Below, piece after piece: positions 35,199 through 46,929 of a DNA stretch of 64,000 nucleotides. The notes beneath the pieces were generated by a model. It saw only the letters and a program-made list of their open reading frames with translations, searched no databases and was not told where the DNA came from. The position numbers and the translations under genes are program-made. The stretch covers positions 51,602 to 115,601 of the forward strand of contig CASGAN010000004.1 of NCBI GenBank assembly GCA_949299455.1, read 5' to 3'. How positions within the stretch are numbered: position 1 is the first letter of the stretch; each line of letters begins with the position of its first letter. This stretch comes from an uncultured Oscillospiraceae bacterium (GTDB taxonomy: Bacteria > Bacillota > Clostridia > Oscillospirales > Ruminococcaceae).

Positions 35199-37853
35199 TT
35201 AGTTTTCGTGTTTTCTGCGTTCGATAGAGCGTACAATCCATTTGATGAGTTCCACAATCGGAATGACCAAAAAGGCAAGGCCGAGTGCGACGATATACTC
35301 CACAAACGAAATATGCGTAAATTCGAATGCATCCGAAAGGCCCGGCAGATAAATCACCGCCGTGGTCAAAAGCAGGGAGAGGAGCATTGCGCCCCACAGG
35401 AATTTGTTCTGTTTTTTGATCTTGAACACGGAATCTTTGCGCGAACGCATATTGAACGAATGGAACATCTCCGCCATCGACATCGTCAAAAATGCCATCG
35501 TCATGCCGTCCGGGCTGTTTGTAAACTCCCAGACACCGGCTTCGATATAGTGACCGATTAAATATGCCGCAACCGTGAGGACTGCCACCAGAATGCCCTG
35601 GTACACGATCGAGAAGCCGAGACCGCCGGCAAAAATGCCCTCTTTCGGGTCACGCGGCGCACGTTTCATGACGTTTTCTTCCGCCGGCTCCATGCCGAGT
35701 GCGAGTGCCGGGAACGTATCGGTGATAAGGTTGATCCAAAGAAGATGCACCGGTTTTAAAATCACAAAACCGAACAGCGTTGCCATGAAAATGGCGACAA
35801 CCTCACTTAAATTCGACGAAAGCAGGAACTGAATTGCTTTGCGGATGTTGTCGTAAATGCGGCGGCCTTCCTCGACTGCCGAAACGATTGTTGCAAAGTT
35901 GTCATCTGCAAGCACCATGTCCGCGACGTTTTTCGTCACGTCCGTGCCGGTGATGCCCATGCCCACACCGATGTCTGCATTTTTGATCGACGGTGCATCG
36001 TTGACGCCGTCGCCGGTCATTGCGGTGATCTTGCCGTTTTTGCGCCATGCGTTGACAATGCGGACTTTGTGCTCCGGCTGAACACGCGCATAGACGGAAT
36101 AATTCTGAACAGTGCGGTCGAATGTTTCGTCGTCAATATCGTTTAACTGTGCGCCGGTCAGCGCTTCGTCTGCGCTTTCGATCATGCCCAAATCCTTTGC
36201 AATCGCAACGGCGGTATCCTTGTGGTCACCGGTAATCATGACCGGACGGATACCTGCTTCGCGGCACTCTGCGATTGCCGCTTTGACTTCGGGACGAATC
36301 GGATCGATCATACCGGTCAGACCGATATAGACAAGCGACTGCTCGAGCGATTCCGGTGCGTTGTCCGGCAAGGTATTGCCGTGGACACGGAACGCTGCGC
36401 ACAGCACACGCAGCGCACGGTCAGCAAACGCTTTGTTCTGGCTTAAAATCTCGGCACGGCGGCTGTCATCAAGCGGTAATACCTCGCTGCCGTTCCAATA
36501 CGACACACACCGTTTGAGCACCTCATCCGGTGCACCTTTTGTATACTGGATATAGCTGCCGTCCGCTTGTTTATGGACGGTGGACATCATTTTGCGCATC
36601 GAATCAAACGGCGCTTCTGTCACACGCGGCAATTCTGCTTTTAACTGCGGTTTCGGCATCGACAAAGAATACGCATAGTTGACAAGCGCACATTCGGTCG
36701 GTTCACCGGTTGCTTCGTTCTTTTCGTCGAGTTCTGCATCGCTGCACAGCGCCATTGCCTTTGCAAGCAATGCTTCATCGTCGCCCGCATGCTCAACAAC
36801 GGTCATGCGGTTTTGGGTAAGTGTACCGGTTTTATCCGAGCAGATGATCTGCGCACAGCCGAGCGTTTCAACTGCGGTGAGTTTTCGGATGACCGCGTTG
36901 CGCTTCGACATATTTGTGACACCAATCGAGAGCACGATGGTCACAACGGTTGCAAGTCCCTCCGGAATTGCCGCAACGGCAAGGCTGACTGCCACCATGA
37001 ACGTATCAATGAGCGTTGTACCCGACAAATCGGGGTATGCCTTAAACAGGTTAAAGCCAAAGATAAACACACAGATACCGAGCACCAGCACGGAAAGCAC
37101 TTTGCTCAGCTGACCAAGCTTTAACTGAAGCGGTGTCTGGCCGTCCTCTGCTTTTGCGAGTGCGTCGGCGATTTTACCCATCTCAGTCTGCATGCCGGTA
37201 CCGGTGACGATCGCTTTTCCGCGGCCGTATACAACGGTACTGCCCATGTAGATCATGTTTTTGCGGTCACCGAGCGGCACATCTTTTTCGCCCTCTTTGA
37301 CCGTGAGGGTATCCGTCTTTTTGCCAACCGGCACACTTTCACCGGTGAGCGCCGCTTCCTCGACCTTTAAGCTTGCACTCTCAATGACACGCGCATCGGC
37401 AGGAACTGCGTCGCCTGCTTCCAAGAGCACCACGTCACCCGGCACAAGCTCTTCACTTTTGACCATGCGCATCATGCCGTCGCGCAGGACTTTCGAGGTG
37501 GCGGCAGTCATCTCCTGCAAAGCGGCAATCGCTTTTTCGGCTTTGCTCTCCTGATAGACGCCTAAAACCGCGTTGATGATAACAACTGCCAGAATGATGA
37601 ACACATCGGCAAACGATTCGTTTGCATATGCCGCTGTCACACCCGAAACAGCCGCAGCCGCCAGCAGAATAATAATCATCGGATCGGCAAGTTCTTTTAA
37701 GAACCGGACGATAAGCGGTGTTTTTTTCGCTTCGGCAAGCTTGTTTTTTCCGACCTTTAACAGTCGTTCTTCGGCTGTTTTCGCCGAAAGCCCGTTTTCG
37801 GTGGTCTGCTGTTCAAGTATGACCTCTTCGGCGCTTTTTAGATAGTCGTTCAT
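35199..37853 (-). CDS. P2A-type cation-transporting P-type ATPase, probable Mn2+ exporter
   Basis: An 884-residue P-type ATPase with N-terminal cation-ATPase domain and about 10 membrane helices. Phosphorylation site DKTGTLT has D340. M4 has AVAAIPEGLATVV, M6 has NLITDTFPALALG, and TGDGVNDAPS is the hinge. The sequence alone would be called Ca2+-transporting. The leader carries a yybP-ykoY riboswitch, which senses Mn2+, so Mn2+ export is the more likely job (inference from regulation). Start 37853 follows GGAAGGAGAG; the longer in-frame reading covers the riboswitch terminator and is not coding. Confidence 0.9.
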   Translation of the reverse strand: MNDYLKSAEEVILEQQTTENGLSAKTAEERLLKVGKNKLAEAKKTPLIVRFLKELADPMIIILLAAAAVSGVTAAYANESFADVFIILAVVIINAVLGVYQESKAEKAIAALQEMTAATSKVLRDGMMRMVKSEELVPGDVVLLEAGDAVPADARVIESASLKVEEAALTGESVPVGKKTDTLTVKEGEKDVPLGDRKNMIYMGSTVVYGRGKAIVTGTGMQTEMGKIADALAKAEDGQTPLQLKLGQLSKVLSVLVLGICVFIFGFNLFKAYPDLSGTTLIDTFMVAVSLAVAAIPEGLATVVTIVLSIGVTNMSKRNAVIRKLTAVETLGCAQIICSDKTGTLTQNRMTVVEHAGDDEALLAKAMALCSDAELDEKNEATGEPTECALVNYAYSLSMPKPQLKAELPRVTEAPFDSMRKMMSTVHKQADGSYIQYTKGAPDEVLKRCVSYWNGSEVLPLDDSRRAEILSQNKAFADRALRVLCAAFRVHGNTLPDNAPESLEQSLVYIGLTGMIDPIRPEVKAAIAECREAGIRPVMITGDHKDTAVAIAKDLGMIESADEALTGAQLNDIDDETFDRTVQNYSVYARVQPEHKVRIVNAWRKNGKITAMTGDGVNDAPSIKNADIGVGMGITGTDVTKNVADMVLADDNFATIVSAVEEGRRIYDNIRKAIQFLLSSNLSEVVAIFMATLFGFVILKPVHLLWINLITDTFPALALGMEPAEENVMKRAPRDPKEGIFAGGLGFSIVYQGILVAVLTVAAYLIGHYIEAGVWEFTNSPDGMTMAFLTMSMAEMFHSFNMRSRKDSVFKIKKQNKFLWGAMLLSLLLTTAVIYLPGLSDAFEFTHISFVEYIVALGLAFLVIPIVELIKWIVRSIERRKHEN

Positions 37854-37881
37854 GTTTTCTCTCCTTCCTTTTGCCACAAGC

Positions 37882-37927
37882 AAAAAACAAAAGACCCATG
37901 CAAAGCAATTTTTGCCCTGCATGAGTC
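37882..37927 (-). terminator. Riboswitch-controlled intrinsic terminator
   Basis: Minus-strand 16-bp stem with G-T wobbles (37927-37912 with 37908-37893), then TTTTGTTTTTT (37892-37882). Its 5' strand includes CTCATG, which is also the 3' strand of riboswitch helix P1. The two structures therefore exclude each other, giving metal-induced antitermination. Confidence 0.85.
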
Positions 37928-38008
37928 TCGCTTTTTAAGACAAACCAGGCCAAAACGCCATGTATGTTGATTTGCCACACAATCACTTGTGAAAACTACT
38001 CCCTCATG
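37920..38008 (-). ncRNA. yybP-ykoY (manganese) riboswitch aptamer
   Basis: On the minus strand: P1 CATGAG (38008-38003) pairs with CTCATG (37925-37920). The first loop is GGAGTAG, a hallmark of the family. A short CACAA/TTGTG hairpin follows. P3 GGCAAA/TTTGTC then encloses TCAACATACATGG and GCCTGG, matching the conserved UCnnCA/CCnGG cross-docking loop. It ends with AGCGAGAC before P1, equal to the family's AGCAAGAC. Mn2+ binding should stabilise P1 and prevent the overlapping terminator, turning on the ATPase. Confidence 0.87.
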
Positions 38009-38031
38009 AACTTTTCTATGTGATTCATTTC

Positions 38032-38060
38032 ATTGTACCCGTTTTTTTCCTGTTCGTCAA
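38032..38060 (-). promoter_or_regulatory. Promoter of the riboswitch-ATPase transcript
   Basis: Minus strand TTGACG (38060-38055), 17-bp spacer, TACAAT (38037-38032). Start predicted near 38025, about 17 nt before the riboswitch P1. Confidence 0.8.
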
Positions 38061-38096
38061 TCAAAACAAAAAACGTTTACATTCCGTTCATGCCTT

Positions 38097-38702
38097 TTAA
38101 TCGACAAGGATCATATCCTCGAAAAATTCCGGCCGGTGGAAGTCCGGGTCTTCCCAAATGATTTTTGTAAAGCTGCCATAGTGCGGAATTTCAGTGTCGT
38201 CGCCGCATTTATAGAAGTTGCCGCGGATGAGTGTGCCCTCTTCAAACGACACATCACCGTATACGCCTTGTAATAAGGACAGCGGAATCAACAATTCGTA
38301 TCCCCAGCAGTTGGCTTCTTTAAACGGAACAGCCGTCGGGTGAACAAGTCCCATTTCCTCGATGGTACGGCGGTCATAACGGTTTTCACCGTAGCAGCAG
38401 AGCAGTGCACCGTTTGCATTTGCTTCAAAGTTGATATAGCCGCTGTGTTCTTTCTGCAGCGCAAAGTTTGCGAAAAATTCAAGACAGCTGTCACGGCATA
38501 CACCCTCGTTTTTACCGGTAAACGTTGCACGCGGGCGGAATTCCTCGCTCCAGATTTTCAAAAGAAAGCCTTCGTTTTTCAAAAAGCACAGGATGGCTTT
38601 CGATACGGGCTGGTACGCACCGCCCCAGTTATATACGGAAATATCTGCAATATTGCCTTTTGTAATTTCTTCTCGTTTTTCAATAATTTGAACCTCATAC
38701 AT
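38097..38702 (-). CDS. Carbohydrate-binding family 9-like protein
   Basis: A 201-residue single-domain beta-sandwich protein resembling CBM9-like (CBM9_2) modules. Features include YINFEANANGALLCCYGENR and GYELLIPLSLLQGVYG, both with the alternating pattern of the fold. There is no signal peptide and no linked catalytic domain, so it is probably cytosolic. Start 38702 follows GGAGGG; a longer reading has no ribosome binding site. Transcribed alone from 38724-38752; no terminator is evident before the ATPase promoter. Its role is unclear. Confidence 0.72.
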   Translation of the reverse strand: MYEVQIIEKREEITKGNIADISVYNWGGAYQPVSKAILCFLKNEGFLLKIWSEEFRPRATFTGKNEGVCRDSCLEFFANFALQKEHSGYINFEANANGALLCCYGENRYDRRTIEEMGLVHPTAVPFKEANCWGYELLIPLSLLQGVYGDVSFEEGTLIRGNFYKCGDDTEIPHYGSFTKIIWEDPDFHRPEFFEDMILVD

Positions 38703-38723
38703 ATGCCAATCCCTCCTTTTGGT

Positions 38724-38752
38724 ATTATGACACATCGCACGCATTTGTGCAA
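38724..38752 (-). promoter_or_regulatory. Promoter of the CBM9-like gene
   Basis: Minus strand TTGCAC (38752-38747), 17-bp spacer, CATAAT (38729-38724), preceded by TGT. Confidence 0.55.
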
Positions 38753-38756
38753 GAGC

Positions 38757-38790
38757 AAAAACAGCGAAACCAAACGGTTTCGCTGTTTTT
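38757..38790. terminator. Terminator of the gyrA transcript
   Basis: A 15-bp stem (38757-38771 with 38776-38790), 4-nt loop, A-run and T-run at the two ends; placed 22 nt after the gyrA stop on the minus strand. Confidence 0.82.
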
Positions 38791-38812
38791 TTTGATGGGG
38801 AAGATCCCGTGT

Positions 38813-41365
38813 TTATTCCTCTGTTTCGTCATCGAGCGGCGCATCCTCTTCCTGCAAAGATGCTTCGAGCGCTTCGATCTCAGCGGCATCTGCATCTTCT
38901 GTGCTGTCCGCCTGTTCGACCTGTGCGGTTTCCTCTTCTTCATCATGCTCTGCGCGGGCAAAGGTGACGACCTTGCTGCCCTCGGAGAGACGCATCACGC
39001 GCACACCCGACGCATACCGCGACATGAGATTTACATCGCTCACGCGAATACGGATGATGACGCCGTCATCGGCAATCAGGATCAGATCCTCGTCCTCATC
39101 GACGACGCGCACGCCGGCAACCTCGCCGCGCTGCTCAATCTGCTTATAGTTGATCTTGCCGTAGCCGCCGCGTGCCTGCAAACGGTATTCCTCCGGCGAT
39201 GTACGGCGTCCCTGGCCGAGTGTTGTGATCGTCATGACCGATGCACCCTCACGCAGTCTTGCCATGCTCACAACGGTATCGTCGTCGCGCAGGTGAATGC
39301 CGCGCACACCGCGTGCCGTACGGGAAAGCGGACGAATCTGCTGTTCATCGAGACGAATGCACATGCCCTTGCGTGTTGCAAGCAGCAGCTGGCTTACACC
39401 GTCGGTGAGCCGCACGGACGCAAGCTCGTCGCCCTCGTTTAGACCGATTGCAATCAGTCCGTTTTTGCGCACATTTTTGTATGCATCAAGCTTCGTGCGT
39501 TTAATCAGACCGTTCTTTGTTGCCATCACAAGGAAGTGATCCTCGTCAAACTGCTTGACTTTGATCATATAGGCGACTTTTTCGTCCGCCTCGAGCGGCA
39601 GGAGATTCACGACGTTTACGCCGCGGGATGTCCGGCTGCCCTCCGGAATTTCGTAGCATTTAAGCTTATACATCTTGCCGAGGTTTGTGATAAACAGCAC
39701 GTTTTCGTGCGTCGACGAAATAAACAGCTCCTCGACAAAATCCTCCTCACGGTGCTTCATTCCTGCAACGCCGCGGCCGCCGCGTTTTTGCAGCTTATAC
39801 GTATCGACCGGCTGGCGTTTGATATAGCCGAAGTGGGTGAGGGTAACGACACAGTCCTCCTCAGGAATGAGATCCTCGATGTCGACCTCGCCGCTTACCT
39901 GCTGAATCTCAGTACGGCGGTCATCGCCGAATTTATCGCGGATTGCAGTGATCTCTGTTTTTAAGATACCCAAAATCAGCTGCTCGTCTGCAAGCACTTC
40001 TAAAAGATGTGCAATTTTTGCTTTGAGTGCGGCGAGTTCGTCCTCAATTTTCTGGCGTTCAAGACCGGATAGACGGCCAAGCTGCATCTGCACGATTGCA
40101 GTCGCCTGAATTTCCGACAGACCGAACCGCTCCATCAAGTTGAGTTTTGCCTGCGGCTGATCCTTCGACGAACGAATCAGTGCAATGACCTCGTCGATAA
40201 AATCGAGCGCGATTTTTAAACCTTCCAAAATGTGCTCGCGTTCCCGCGCTTTTTTGAGTTCATACTCGGTGCGGCGGCGGATGACCTGCGACTGGAAGTC
40301 GATATAGTGACGCAGGCATTCTTTTAAGGTGAGCACCTTCGGCTGTCCGTCAACGAGGGCGAGCATAATGACACCGACGGTTTCCTGCATCTGCGTGTAG
40401 CTGTACAGCTGATTTAAAACAACCTGCGGGTTTGCGTCGCGTTTTAACTCGATGACAAAGTGCATGCCGTTGCGGTCAGATTCGTCGCGCAGGTCGGAAA
40501 TGCCCTCAATGCGTTTGTTTTTGACATGATCTGCAATGCTTTCGATCAGACGTGCTTTGTTGACCATGTAAGGAAGCTCCGTTACAACGATGCGGAACCG
40601 TCCCGGTTTAAATTCCTGAATCTCCGCACGCGAACGCAGCGTAATTTTGCCGCGGCCTGTTGCATATGCCGCACGGATGCCGGATAATCCCATGATGATG
40701 CCGGCAGTCGGGAAGTCCGGTCCCTTGATGCACTCCATCAGCTCCGGCAGTGTCACATCGGGGTTGTCGATCATCAAATTGATGCCGTCAATGACCTCGC
40801 GCAGGTTGTGCGGCGGAATATTCGTTGCCATACCGACGGCGATACCGGTCGAACCGTTTACAAGCAGGTTCGGGAAACGCGACGGGAGCATGACCGGTTC
40901 TTTTAAGCGGTCGTCGTAGTTTGATGTGAAATCGACAGTGTCTTTGTCGATATCGGTGAGCATTTCGAGCGAAATTTTGCTCATGCGCGCCTCGGTATAA
41001 CGGTAAGCAGCCGCCGGGTCACCGTCGACCGAACCGAAGTTGCCGTGGCCGTCTACGAGCGGATACCGAAGCGAAAAGTCCTGTGCCAAGCGCACCAGTG
41101 CGTCATACACAGACGCGTCACCGTGCGGATGATACCGGCCGAGCACCGCACCGACGGTGTCCGCACATTTGCGGTATGCCTTGTCGGGGGTCAGTCCGTT
41201 TTCGTGCATCGTATATAAAATGCGGCGGTGTACCGGCTTTAAGCCGTCGCGCACATCGGGGAGCGCACGCGACACAATGACCGACATCGAATAGTCAAGA
41301 AACGATTTGCGCATCTCTTTTTCGATGTCACGCTGTATAATCCGTCCTTCTTCTCTGATTTCCAA
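38813..41365 (-). CDS. gyrA: DNA gyrase subunit A
   Basis: An 850-residue subunit A: winged-helix/tower breakage-reunion domain with catalytic Tyr123 in YRYTEAR, coiled coil, and C-terminal beta-pinwheel with the GyrA-box-like [11 protein letters not shown]. The quinolone-determining region reads [14 protein letters not shown], with Ala84 where E. coli has Ser83. An acidic C-terminal tail (about 45 residues, Glu/Asp-rich) follows. It starts at TTG 41365, 8 nt after AGAGGTG. Downstream of gyrB on the same strand, separated by the YcxB-like gene. Confidence 0.97.
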   Translation of the reverse strand: MEIREEGRIIQRDIEKEMRKSFLDYSMSVIVSRALPDVRDGLKPVHRRILYTMHENGLTPDKAYRKCADTVGAVLGRYHPHGDASVYDALVRLAQDFSLRYPLVDGHGNFGSVDGDPAAAYRYTEARMSKISLEMLTDIDKDTVDFTSNYDDRLKEPVMLPSRFPNLLVNGSTGIAVGMATNIPPHNLREVIDGINLMIDNPDVTLPELMECIKGPDFPTAGIIMGLSGIRAAYATGRGKITLRSRAEIQEFKPGRFRIVVTELPYMVNKARLIESIADHVKNKRIEGISDLRDESDRNGMHFVIELKRDANPQVVLNQLYSYTQMQETVGVIMLALVDGQPKVLTLKECLRHYIDFQSQVIRRRTEYELKKAREREHILEGLKIALDFIDEVIALIRSSKDQPQAKLNLMERFGLSEIQATAIVQMQLGRLSGLERQKIEDELAALKAKIAHLLEVLADEQLILGILKTEITAIRDKFGDDRRTEIQQVSGEVDIEDLIPEEDCVVTLTHFGYIKRQPVDTYKLQKRGGRGVAGMKHREEDFVEELFISSTHENVLFITNLGKMYKLKCYEIPEGSRTSRGVNVVNLLPLEADEKVAYMIKVKQFDEDHFLVMATKNGLIKRTKLDAYKNVRKNGLIAIGLNEGDELASVRLTDGVSQLLLATRKGMCIRLDEQQIRPLSRTARGVRGIHLRDDDTVVSMARLREGASVMTITTLGQGRRTSPEEYRLQARGGYGKINYKQIEQRGEVAGVRVVDEDEDLILIADDGVIIRIRVSDVNLMSRYASGVRVMRLSEGSKVVTFARAEHDEEEETAQVEQADSTEDADAAEIEALEASLQEEDAPLDDETEE

Positions 41366-41417
41366 TGTATTTTCACCTCTGTTTTTTCAAAAGAGCAGGG
41401 AAGTCCCCGCAGGAGAT

Positions 41418-42104
41418 TTAGGCTTTCACCAAGTATTTTTCTTCGCCGATGCCAGCTTTCAGTACGTCGCGCACCGCGTCGGTGTCATCGCCCGTGCACC
41501 GTTTCGGCACGACAAACAGGCGCTCTTTTCCGGCACACAGCAAGAAAAGCGCATCGGTTTCAATGACTTTCGTGATCTCTTTTCCGTAATGCAGCACAAA
41601 CGAGCCGTTTTCCTCGCGGATGCGCACGCCGGTATCAAAAATCTCCATCGAAAACTCCATGACTGGGTTTTCGTCGATTGCTTTTGCTGTTTTGCTCACA
41701 TGCACAAGCGGCAGATACCACAAAAGCGCAATCAGCGACACACACATCACACAGATAAACGCGGTAAAGCCGCTTATAGTGCCCTGTGTTGCCATGCCGA
41801 TCATATAGACGCCGAAAATTGCCGCCAGAATGAGCGAATAGATGATGTTTTTCTTATAGACGGTTTCTTTCTGGAACAGCTTTAAGCCGGTGCGCACCTC
41901 ATCGCCGGTAAACGTATAATCGACGCGGATGCCCTCTTTTCCTAAAAATTCGTCTGCTTCCTCCTCGGGAGTCTCCGGTTCCATGTCATAGCTGTCGCCG
42001 GTCACACCGCCGTGTGAAACAGGGGAGGAGGTCTCTTCTGCGTCATTCTCCGAAGAAACGACTGCTTGTTCCTGTTCGGTTTTTTCCATGTTGTTTGCTT
42101 CCAT
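41418..42104 (-). CDS. YcxB-like membrane protein
   Basis: A 228-residue protein. Acidic, low-complexity N-terminus (1-58), beta-strand segment GIRVDYTFTGDEVRTGLKLF, two hydrophobic segments at about 88-108 and 113-133, then a C-terminal PH-like domain (MEFSMEIFDTGVRIREENG). This topology is that of the YcxB-like family (PF14317), whose function is unknown. It lies between gyrB and gyrA, 17 nt from gyrB's stop, so it is co-transcribed with gyrase. Confidence 0.72.
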   Translation of the reverse strand: MEANNMEKTEQEQAVVSSENDAEETSSPVSHGGVTGDSYDMEPETPEEEADEFLGKEGIRVDYTFTGDEVRTGLKLFQKETVYKKNIIYSLILAAIFGVYMIGMATQGTISGFTAFICVMCVSLIALLWYLPLVHVSKTAKAIDENPVMEFSMEIFDTGVRIREENGSFVLHYGKEITKVIETDALFLLCAGKERLFVVPKRCTGDDTDAVRDVLKAGIGEEKYLVKA

Positions 42105-42121
42105 GTTGTTCTCCTTTTGAC

Positions 42122-44119
<1,998 letters not shown>

Positions 44120-44371
44120 TCAGCGCAGTCCGGCGCGTTTTTTGAGTGTTGCAGTTGAAATCTGCGAGATATAGACGATGCATTCGCTGTTTTGCATCGT
44201 CACGATAAACGATTTCGGCATTTCATAGGACACCGTCACGACGCGGTGTTCGTGGGTGGCTTTCGCCAAAAAATCCTTCGTATGTTTTGAAAGCGTGGCT
44301 TTTTCGAGGTCAAAAATCCCGACAATATCCGAAAACCGCACGACGACTTCCTGTCCCAAATGCAGATACAC
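44120..44371 (-). CDS. remB: RemB-like extracellular matrix regulator (DUF370)
   Basis: An 83-residue DUF370/RemB protein: YLHLGQEVVVRFSDIVGIFD at the start and a closing IVTMQNSECIVYIS. The recF-remB-gyrB position is that of Bacillus yaaB (remB), a biofilm-matrix-associated regulator; its role in Clostridia is uncertain. Starts at GTG 44371, 9 nt after GGAGG. Ends 4 nt after recF, so the two are co-transcribed. Confidence 0.87.
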   Translation of the reverse strand: MYLHLGQEVVVRFSDIVGIFDLEKATLSKHTKDFLAKATHEHRVVTVSYEMPKSFIVTMQNSECIVYISQISTATLKKRAGLR

Positions 44372-44375
44372 CGTT

Positions 44376-45494
44376 TTATTCCTCCGTTTTTTGTGTGAGT
44401 GCGCCGTCTTTCATGAAAAAGACGGTTCCGCCGAACCGTTCTTCGACACTTGCTTCGTCACAGCAAGTAATAAACACCTGCAAATCGCGCACATGATGTA
44501 AAATATAGTGCTGTCTTGACGGGTCAAGCTCGCTCATGACGTCGTCGAGCAAGAGCACCGGCGATTCACCGACCGCTTTTTTTAAAAGCTTTGCCTCCGC
44601 AAGCTTTAGCGCGATGACACAGCTTCGCTGCTGTCCCTGCGAGCCGTAAAGCCGTGCGGAGCGGTCCGACAGCGTAAACGACAAATCATCACGGTGCGGG
44701 CCTACCGACGTAAAGCCCTGCTTGCGGTCTGTTAAAAACGATTCCTCGAGTGCTTTTTGATACGCTTCAATGTGGCGTTCTTCATATGACGTCACGTCCT
44801 CAGGATGTGAGAACACGGTCGAATCGTACGACACGGCAAACGGCTCCTTTTGACCTGACAGCCCGTCATACACCTGCGCGGCAATGCGACTGAGCTTAGT
44901 TATATAATCGTTCCTGTAACTCGTCAAAATCGTCCCGATTTTGGAAATCTGCTCATCCCACACCGAAAGATAGGTGCGTAAGATATCGTCGCCGTACGGC
45001 TGTTTTAACAGTGCGTTTCGCTGATCGATCAGTTTTTCATAGCGGGATAAGTACGCGCCGTACTGCGGACGAATCTGCGAGATGGCAATATCCAAAAAAC
45101 GGCGGCGGTAAACCGGCCCCTCCTGCACGAGCGACAGATGCGCCGGCGAAAACACCACGGCATAAAAACGGCCGCAGAACTCCGACGAAGAAGAAAGCGG
45201 CACACCGTTTAGCCGCATTTCCTTTTTTTCGCCGATCGAAATGAATGCATCCTGTATTCTCACGCTGTCCTCAAACTGAATCGAAACGGACGCTGTTTTT
45301 TTGTCAAAAGCGATCATCTGCGACGGTTTTGACCCGCGGAACGACGCATTGCCCGTAAACATCCAGATCGCTTCGATGAGGTTTGTTTTGCCCTGTGCAT
45401 TTTCGCCGCAGATCACATTGACGCCGTCGCCGAACGACAATTCACCCGATGAAAGGTTGCGAAACCCGTTCGCCGAAAGATTTGTAAGCTTCAA
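44376..45494 (-). CDS. recF: DNA replication and repair protein RecF
   Basis: A 372-residue SMC-like ATPase: Walker A GENAQGKTNLIE, signature GSQGQQRS, and Walker B LLLDDVMSELD. It loads RecA at gaps via RecOR. It starts with TTG 45494 after GGAGGGAA. In the dnaA-dnaN-yaaA-recF order of Firmicutes. Confidence 0.96.
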   Translation of the reverse strand: MKLTNLSANGFRNLSSGELSFGDGVNVICGENAQGKTNLIEAIWMFTGNASFRGSKPSQMIAFDKKTASVSIQFEDSVRIQDAFISIGEKKEMRLNGVPLSSSSEFCGRFYAVVFSPAHLSLVQEGPVYRRRFLDIAISQIRPQYGAYLSRYEKLIDQRNALLKQPYGDDILRTYLSVWDEQISKIGTILTSYRNDYITKLSRIAAQVYDGLSGQKEPFAVSYDSTVFSHPEDVTSYEERHIEAYQKALEESFLTDRKQGFTSVGPHRDDLSFTLSDRSARLYGSQGQQRSCVIALKLAEAKLLKKAVGESPVLLLDDVMSELDPSRQHYILHHVRDLQVFITCCDEASVEERFGGTVFFMKDGALTQKTEE

Positions 45495-45519
45495 GCAGTT
45501 CCCTCCAGCGTCTGACTGT

Positions 45520-45735
45520 TTATTCTGCGGCGTCTACTGTGAATGTTTCGCCCGCAAACGTCACGGTGTCGCCGGGGGTGAGTTTTTTTCCCCGCATGGT
45601 GCAGACTTCGCCGTTTACCTTGACTTCGCCTGCGGCAATGCGAAGCTTTGATTCACCGCCGGATGCGACACAGTTTGCAAATTTCAAAAATTGATCGAGC
45701 TTGATAAATGGAGTGTTGATCGAAATATGATTCAT
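45520..45735 (-). CDS. yaaA: S4-domain RNA-binding protein YaaA
   Basis: A 71-residue S4-domain protein: KLDQFLKFANCVASGGESK, VNGEVCTMRGKKL. Homologue of Bacillus yaaA, linked to ribosome assembly. The start at 45735 follows AAAGGA by 7 nt. A longer reading to 45864 lies within dnaN and is a shadow. Confidence 0.87.
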   Translation of the reverse strand: MNHISINTPFIKLDQFLKFANCVASGGESKLRIAAGEVKVNGEVCTMRGKKLTPGDTVTFAGETFTVDAAE

Positions 45736-45746
45736 ACCGATTCCTT

Positions 45747-46862
45747 TCATGAGTTGAGCCGTACCGGCAGGACGAGATACAAGAAGCTGTCGTCGTCGAT
45801 CGGCTTGATTTTGATCGGGGAGATCGGGCCGTTCATACGAAGGCAGATATTTTCGCATTCGCATGCTTTGAGTGCGTCTGCCATATAGCGGTTGTTAAAG
45901 CCGATGACGACCTCCGGACCGTCGCACGAAGCGTGCACCGAATCGCTGATTTTGCCGAGCGCCGTTTCACAGAACACTTTGATCTCGCTGTCCAAGAACG
46001 AGCAGCGGATATGGCTTTTTGCACGCTCGTTGATGATGATGGATGCACGGTTGATGCTGTCCAAAAATGCTTTTGTTTCGACCTGTACGGTGGTAAGGCT
46101 CTCTTTCGGGATAGCGTTTTTATAGTTGATAAATTCGCCCTCCAACAGTCTTGAGATCACCTGATATCCGCCGACGGAGAAGCAGATATGCTTTTTTGAC
46201 ACATGGACGCCGACTTGATCGTCGTCATCATCGCCGGTGATTTTCGAGAGAAGCTTCACAATCTCCGAGAGTGTTTTTCCCGGAACGACGAATTTTAACT
46301 GATTCATCAGATTGATTTTTTCTTTGCGCATTGCCAGACGATAGCCGTCGACCGAAACGACATGCAAGATACCGTCGTTTAAATCAAACAGCGAACCGGT
46401 ATGGACCGGGTTTTGATCGTTTTGGGAGATGGCAAACAGCGTTTTGCTGATCATGCTCTTTAATAAAAATGCAGGCAGAGAGAATGACTGATCGCCTTCG
46501 ACTGCCGGCATATCCGGAAACTCTGCGGCATTTAGTCCGAGGATTGTAAATTCGACCTCGTTGCAGGAAATGACCGTCAGAAGCTTTTCGTCACAGGTGA
46601 TTGTGACCATGCCGTTCGGCATTTTATTGACAATATTCGAAAGCAGCGACGCATTTAAAATCACAGCGCCGTCTTCCGATGATTGTACTTCGATGGTTTT
46701 CGAAATACCGAGCTCCAAGTTATAGCTTGTGCAGGTGAGTTCCTGATTTTTACAGGAAATTAAAATACCCTCAAGCGCAATGAGCGTCGATTTCGAAGAA
46801 ACAGCCGGAAGAACGTTATTGATTGCTTCACAGAGCAAAGCTTTTTCGCAAGTAAATTTCAT
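45747..46862 (-). CDS. dnaN: DNA polymerase III beta clamp
   Basis: A 371-residue sliding clamp of three tandem clamp domains, starting MKFTCEKALLCEAINNV and ending LPVRLNS. The start at 46862 leaves 8 nt after the GGA of AAAAAAGGA; the in-frame ATG at 46871 overlaps that ribosome binding site. Lies downstream of dnaA with the oriC element in the gap. Confidence 0.96.
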   Translation of the reverse strand: MKFTCEKALLCEAINNVLPAVSSKSTLIALEGILISCKNQELTCTSYNLELGISKTIEVQSSEDGAVILNASLLSNIVNKMPNGMVTITCDEKLLTVISCNEVEFTILGLNAAEFPDMPAVEGDQSFSLPAFLLKSMISKTLFAISQNDQNPVHTGSLFDLNDGILHVVSVDGYRLAMRKEKINLMNQLKFVVPGKTLSEIVKLLSKITGDDDDDQVGVHVSKKHICFSVGGYQVISRLLEGEFINYKNAIPKESLTTVQVETKAFLDSINRASIIINERAKSHIRCSFLDSEIKVFCETALGKISDSVHASCDGPEVVIGFNNRYMADALKACECENICLRMNGPISPIKIKPIDDDSFLYLVLPVRLNS

Positions 46863-46929
46863 CGAAAACATCCTTTTTTATTCGTTTCGTTTTTTATCCG
46901 GAAAGAACACGCTTTATATTCGGTCCTAT

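Noticed and set aside
37854-37922. N-terminal extension of the P-type ATPase
   Set aside because: It would translate the riboswitch terminator; GGAAGGAG clearly marks ATG 37853.
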